Below, one piece after another: positions 60,613 through 64,000 of a stretch of DNA of 64,000 bases. Where the stretch lies: assembly GCA_007844125.1 (NCBI GenBank), contig CM017556.1:76467618-76531617 (forward strand), written 5' to 3'. Under the pieces are notes generated by a model. That model did not search any database. It was not told the origin of the DNA and saw nothing but the letters and a program-made list of their open reading frames with translations. This stretch comes from Sinonovacula constricta. Lineage: Eukaryota; Mollusca; Bivalvia; Cardiida; Solecurtidae. Both the position numbers and the translations under genes were made by a program. The first letter of the stretch is position 1, and the number at the start of each line of letters is the position of its first letter.

Positions 60613-61560
60613 ATATATATATTTAATTTTTTTTTAGCAAAGTTGTTTAGAAAAAAAAAATAAAATGATGTTTTTATCAGTCAGTCGCCAGTGAACAGTG
60701 TTGTCATTTCGACGGATATTAAATCTGAGCTTCTGAGAATCTTGGCTGGAATTAAATTAATTGACAAAATAAATAAAATTTGAAACAAAGCCTGGTACTG
60801 TCGTAATTGATGCGCTAATCCCCGTTAAGTTGTATGCACTTTTTTAAACTTACTAAACATTGGTCAAGAAGCACGAACATTATTTTTAAACGACATCGAC
60901 GTTGGGTGATTTATTGGTTACGTGCTAGCCTAGCATCCCCGAGTTCAACCCACATTCGGTTTGGACCCCGCATGTTGCAATTTATTTTTCCTTTTTTAAA
61001 AGAAAAATCTTTTTTTTTTTTACAATTTTATTAAAAAATAGATAATCTGTGTTTGTAGATGCTAAGAAACTGTTAAAAAATGAAGACAAGCCGGGACTTT
61101 AAAAAGTATGATTCACGACATACGACTGTAAAAGTAGAAAAGAAGTAAAATTCATATTTTAATTAATCTTCTAGACGGTGGAAAACTTACTGTAGGTCAG
61201 ATAAGTAAAGCATGGTTTGTCTTTCGATCGTGGCCAGTTTCGTTTCTAAAATGATACTTTCAAACTGAAATACGATATATATATTTTGTAAGATTAACTA
61301 TTTTAAGACAAAACATAAATCCTTTAAGAAAGAAACTCTCGGGCCGCTCAGAAGTTATTCGTATTACACTTGCATGGAAATTGCACTTATATTAAACACG
61401 TATCCTGCTAAGCACAAATTGCTCAACAGTGTAAAAGGCAAACAGTGTAGATCCAGATTAGCCTTCTTTTACTGGAAACTGGCTAACTGGGACCCACATT
61501 ACTTGCTCTTCAGTCTCGAGGACTAGTCTAGTTTAATATATTTGTAGTTGTTACATAAAA
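60613..61560. other. Unassigned AT-rich sequence
   Basis: No gene supported. A-runs and T-runs at about 60,650 and 61,010 are noted. Confidence 0.5.
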
Positions 61561-61599
61561 ACTTATAATTCGGAATTAGTTATTTCCCAATATAGCAGG

Positions 61600-61800
61600 G
61601 AACGGGTTAAATACCAGACTGCTAGACGAAGCTTCCATCCCGCACTGAGGGTTCCCAGTCGTATTGGAAACCACTGAACGGTCCGCAGTACTGCCAGTAG
61701 TCGCAGAGTGGCTACAGCGCGTGCCTGGTGTCTGAACGCGTGCACCGCGTATCCTGCCGACACTTGCCTGCCGATACACTACGGATCAGTCACGGGTTTC
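61600..61800. other. GC-richer, CpG-containing island
   Basis: About 200 bp is clearly richer in G, C and CpG than its AT-rich surroundings (for example GCGCGTGCCTGGTGTCTGAA, CGCGTGCACCGCGTATCC). Open frames of 66-67 codons on the minus strand cross it. It could be part of a promoter or untranslated exon for the gene candidate at 62.5-62.8 kb, or an unrecognised repeat. Confidence 0.35.
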
Positions 61801-61969
61801 TGGATAGCATTCATCTGCAGTCAACAATTGAAGAAAAAGTGTTTTTGAAATTATTCTCGGTTTTTTTAAATAAATGGCAAAACGATGGATAGATGGAAAA
61901 GAAAACATTATTGTGTATAAATACGAATATATCAAGTTAGTTTATTCGTTGATATCTCCGGAAGAGTTG

Positions 61970-62061
61970 TAATTCGCTTATTGGAATATTTGGACAGTTA
62001 AGTGTTAGGCGTTGTAAGGTCATTCCGAGATAGTGATTGGAAGGACCGTTCCCATAGAAAG
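61970..62061 (+). other. Possible untranslated first exon (donor AAAG|GTGAGT)
   Basis: A strong splice-donor sequence AAAG|GTGAGT stands at 62,058-62,067. It lies upstream of the acceptor-like GTGTTGCAG at 62,551, which would join it to the next exon. The left boundary is unknown and no TATA box is obvious. Confidence 0.25.
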
Positions 62062-62551
62062 GTGAGTAGGCCGATACAAGTCGGCCCGCCGCCATCACCA
62101 AGCTATTCACATTCTTTCTCGAGTTCTCGACTGTTATCTAGCCTTCTATCAGGGCACTGTGACTTACTCGCTTCAATATTAGCCAACTTAGTCACTTATC
62201 TATCAAGTGTACAGTTTGTCCTTTGATAACATCATCAAATGCCGAACCATTGAGGTTTTAATGACGCATTTGTTTTGACAATTTGTTTACTTTCTTTTAT
62301 CGTAAATGGCCGAATCGTGTACTTAACTGTAAACTTAAATGTTAGAATTTTGACACCAATTCCTTAATTTTGCCGCATGGTCTATTTTGACTGAAGGGGA
62401 AAGCAACTTAAAAATGAAAGATTGGGAGTTTTTATTTAAAATCTACGATTTCTAATTTCATCACTATGTGTAAGGGTCGGTAAGACTATTGGCGTATTGC
62501 ATAATAGCTATTCTGAGGTGTTCGTCATCGAAGTACTTTTCCGTGTTGCAG

Positions 62552-62784
62552 GAGTCGACATTGTACTGCTAACCCTTCTCTTGGTCTCGTCTACCGGATC
62601 TTCTAGTGGTGATAATGGTATTCTAAGGGATTTTAGAACAAAGTGGTATTACGGAGAGAATGACAGCATGTTTATTTTAAAAAGGCGATTTTATGCGATA
62701 TGCAGTGGACAGGCATGGGCTATAGGGACTACCAATGTATCGCGCAACGTTTGGTCTTCTTGCTCGCGTTGATCTGGTCTGCGG
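62552..62784 (+). CDS. Possible first coding exon of a secreted or membrane protein, rest outside the window
   Basis: Between an acceptor (GTGTTGCAG, ending 62,551) and a consensus donor (GCGG|GTAAGT, GT at 62,785), an ATG at 62,700 opens MQWTGMGYRDYQCIAQRLVF. It continues LLALIWSA and leaves in phase 1. A second ATG at 62,715 has a better context (G at -3, G at +4). The RLVFLLALIWSA stretch is a typical signal-peptide core, and first exons that end soon after a signal peptide are common. Against it: short upstream ATGs at about 62,614, 62,661 and 62,668 would precede it in the same exon, and no following exon is recognised before base 64,000. The function is unknown. Confidence 0.38.
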
Positions 62785-62786
62785 GT

Positions 62787-64000
62787 AAGTACTATATATT
62801 ATATAGCGTGCTTATACTAACCCTTTTATTATATTTGATTATAATAAATAACAAATTATGTGTTGGCAACTTCGTGATAAAACCACTCGAAATATTTAAA
62901 CATACATACGTATACCGTGCTTCTATGCCAGTTGGCGACGACATTATATACTAGATGCATAGTGCTATTAATAATCAAAAGATTTAATCAGAAAAGTTTA
63001 CTGGGAAAAACTGATGCACACAATCTTTTTTAAAGCCAATTCATTTCATGTTAAACGAAGTAAATTCAAAATTAACACATTTTTTTTTTATTTTTTGTAG
63101 ATTTTATTTCATGTTAAGAGATGCCCATTCATGTACAATGAATATTTTACTATGGATAAACAGATATAATCGTCTTGTTGCAAGCTTTCGATTTTCAGAA
63201 ATATATGGTCTAGAAATGAAATGAATTTTAATCTTACATTTTATCAAGAATGTTGGCTTTTGTTTTTAATTACATATTCTTGCCAAAAAGAGGAATAATG
63301 TACTCTTTCATTAAGTGAATTATTTTTAAAATCTAAATCAAAAACAAAAACATACAACAATAACAACAAACAAACAAAAAACAACAACAAAAAACAAACG
63401 AACAAAATGTGTCTCAGATTTGTTTCTAGTTTAGTTTTATTTTCCATATATTAGAAAATATGAATCCATTTTATTTTATTATGTATTTTACGCGCTCACT
63501 TTTACGTGCAACTTCCATAGTTCCGCACTTATCACACAATTGTCTAACACCAAACTGGTATCAAATGGCTGAAGGCAACGTAATACTCGCCAAAAAATCC
63601 AAACGTAAATCTGGTTCTTAGTCATAAAGCATATAAAGCCCATTGTGTTGTCCAACGTTACCTGTGTGATGCGAAGGAGCTACAAATGTATGTGACAGGT
63701 ATTTCATTCACCTAAAATGGCAGACAGTTCGTATAGTTCACACGAAAACAGCGCTTTTCTCCCTGAATATTTGAATCTTCTGTCTTTGTGCATGCTTGTC
63801 ACTTGCGCCATTTAATTTCACAAACCATTTTCTGTGGACGAAACATTCCGTAAGGCGTAAATACCGTGTGTACTATAAAAAGGGTGTCACATGATTGATA
63901 GCGACTTGAATATCTGCATCCTTGTCATTAACTTTTTTATGCGAAAGTCTTCAAGCAAGTGATTGCTAACATATATCTAGCATATATCAGGCGTAAGCCC
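62787..64000. other. Unassigned AT-rich sequence to the window end
   Basis: If the exon at 62,552-62,784 is real, this is its intron. A CAACAAA-rich tract lies at about 63,340-63,405. No further exon is recognised. Confidence 0.45.

Overview
This is animal nuclear DNA, most likely from a mollusc and probably a bivalve. The only confident gene is split by introns with GT/AG borders. The rest is AT-rich and full of decayed LINE, LTR and tRNA-derived SINE pieces, microsatellites and long minisatellites. The SINE-like pieces at 28.97, 35.6 and 40.9 kb and the RING-less B-box/coiled-coil protein both fit bivalves. Species cannot be read from the sequence. No bacterial, viral or CRISPR-type system is present.

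Layout: 1-3606 is a decayed LINE (endonuclease end, reverse transcriptase, C-terminal Cys/His region), interrupted by a 605-bp insertion flanked by a 5-bp direct repeat. Starting 83 bp beyond the LINE, 3689-7661 holds a three-exon gene for a 551-residue B-box/coiled-coil protein; all intron phases agree. From 8.8 to 24 kb there is no convincing gene apart from one doubtful membrane-protein ORF (16,263-16,613, minus). This stretch contains pairs of ancient, diverged duplicated segments, one pair sharing the palindrome GTCACGTGAC. From 25 to 32 kb lie a minus-strand LINE-1/Tx1-like C-terminal relic, a SINE relic, a Ty3/Gypsy pol relic and a second minus-strand reverse-transcriptase relic.

The dominant object is a minisatellite of about 8 kb at 32,912-40,898 (15-bp unit GGACTATCTGAGGAT and variants, roughly 510 copies). 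It has composition zones, an 810-bp higher-order repeat, one SINE inserted in phase, and a right edge that runs straight into the B-box end of another SINE. Further minisatellites follow: 27 bp (45.86 kb), 42 bp (46.68 kb), 45 bp (50.70 kb), 42 bp with an internal hairpin (58.16 kb) and 68 bp (60.12 kb). Between them are ordered, diverged duplicated modules at 44, 48 and 54 kb, and a third copy of one module at 30 kb.

Two regulatory-looking sites stand out near the right end. At 56,675-56,728 two perfect three-unit heat-shock elements sit just upstream of a TATA box, inside a 683-bp segment bounded by 26-bp inverted repeats. At 62,552-62,784 there is a possible first coding exon with a signal-peptide-like start and a consensus splice donor; the rest of that gene would lie beyond the window.

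The long open frames over the minisatellites arise because most units are multiples of three bases. I do not regard them as genes. All homology statements are alignments made by eye and from memory of protein families; no database search was run.
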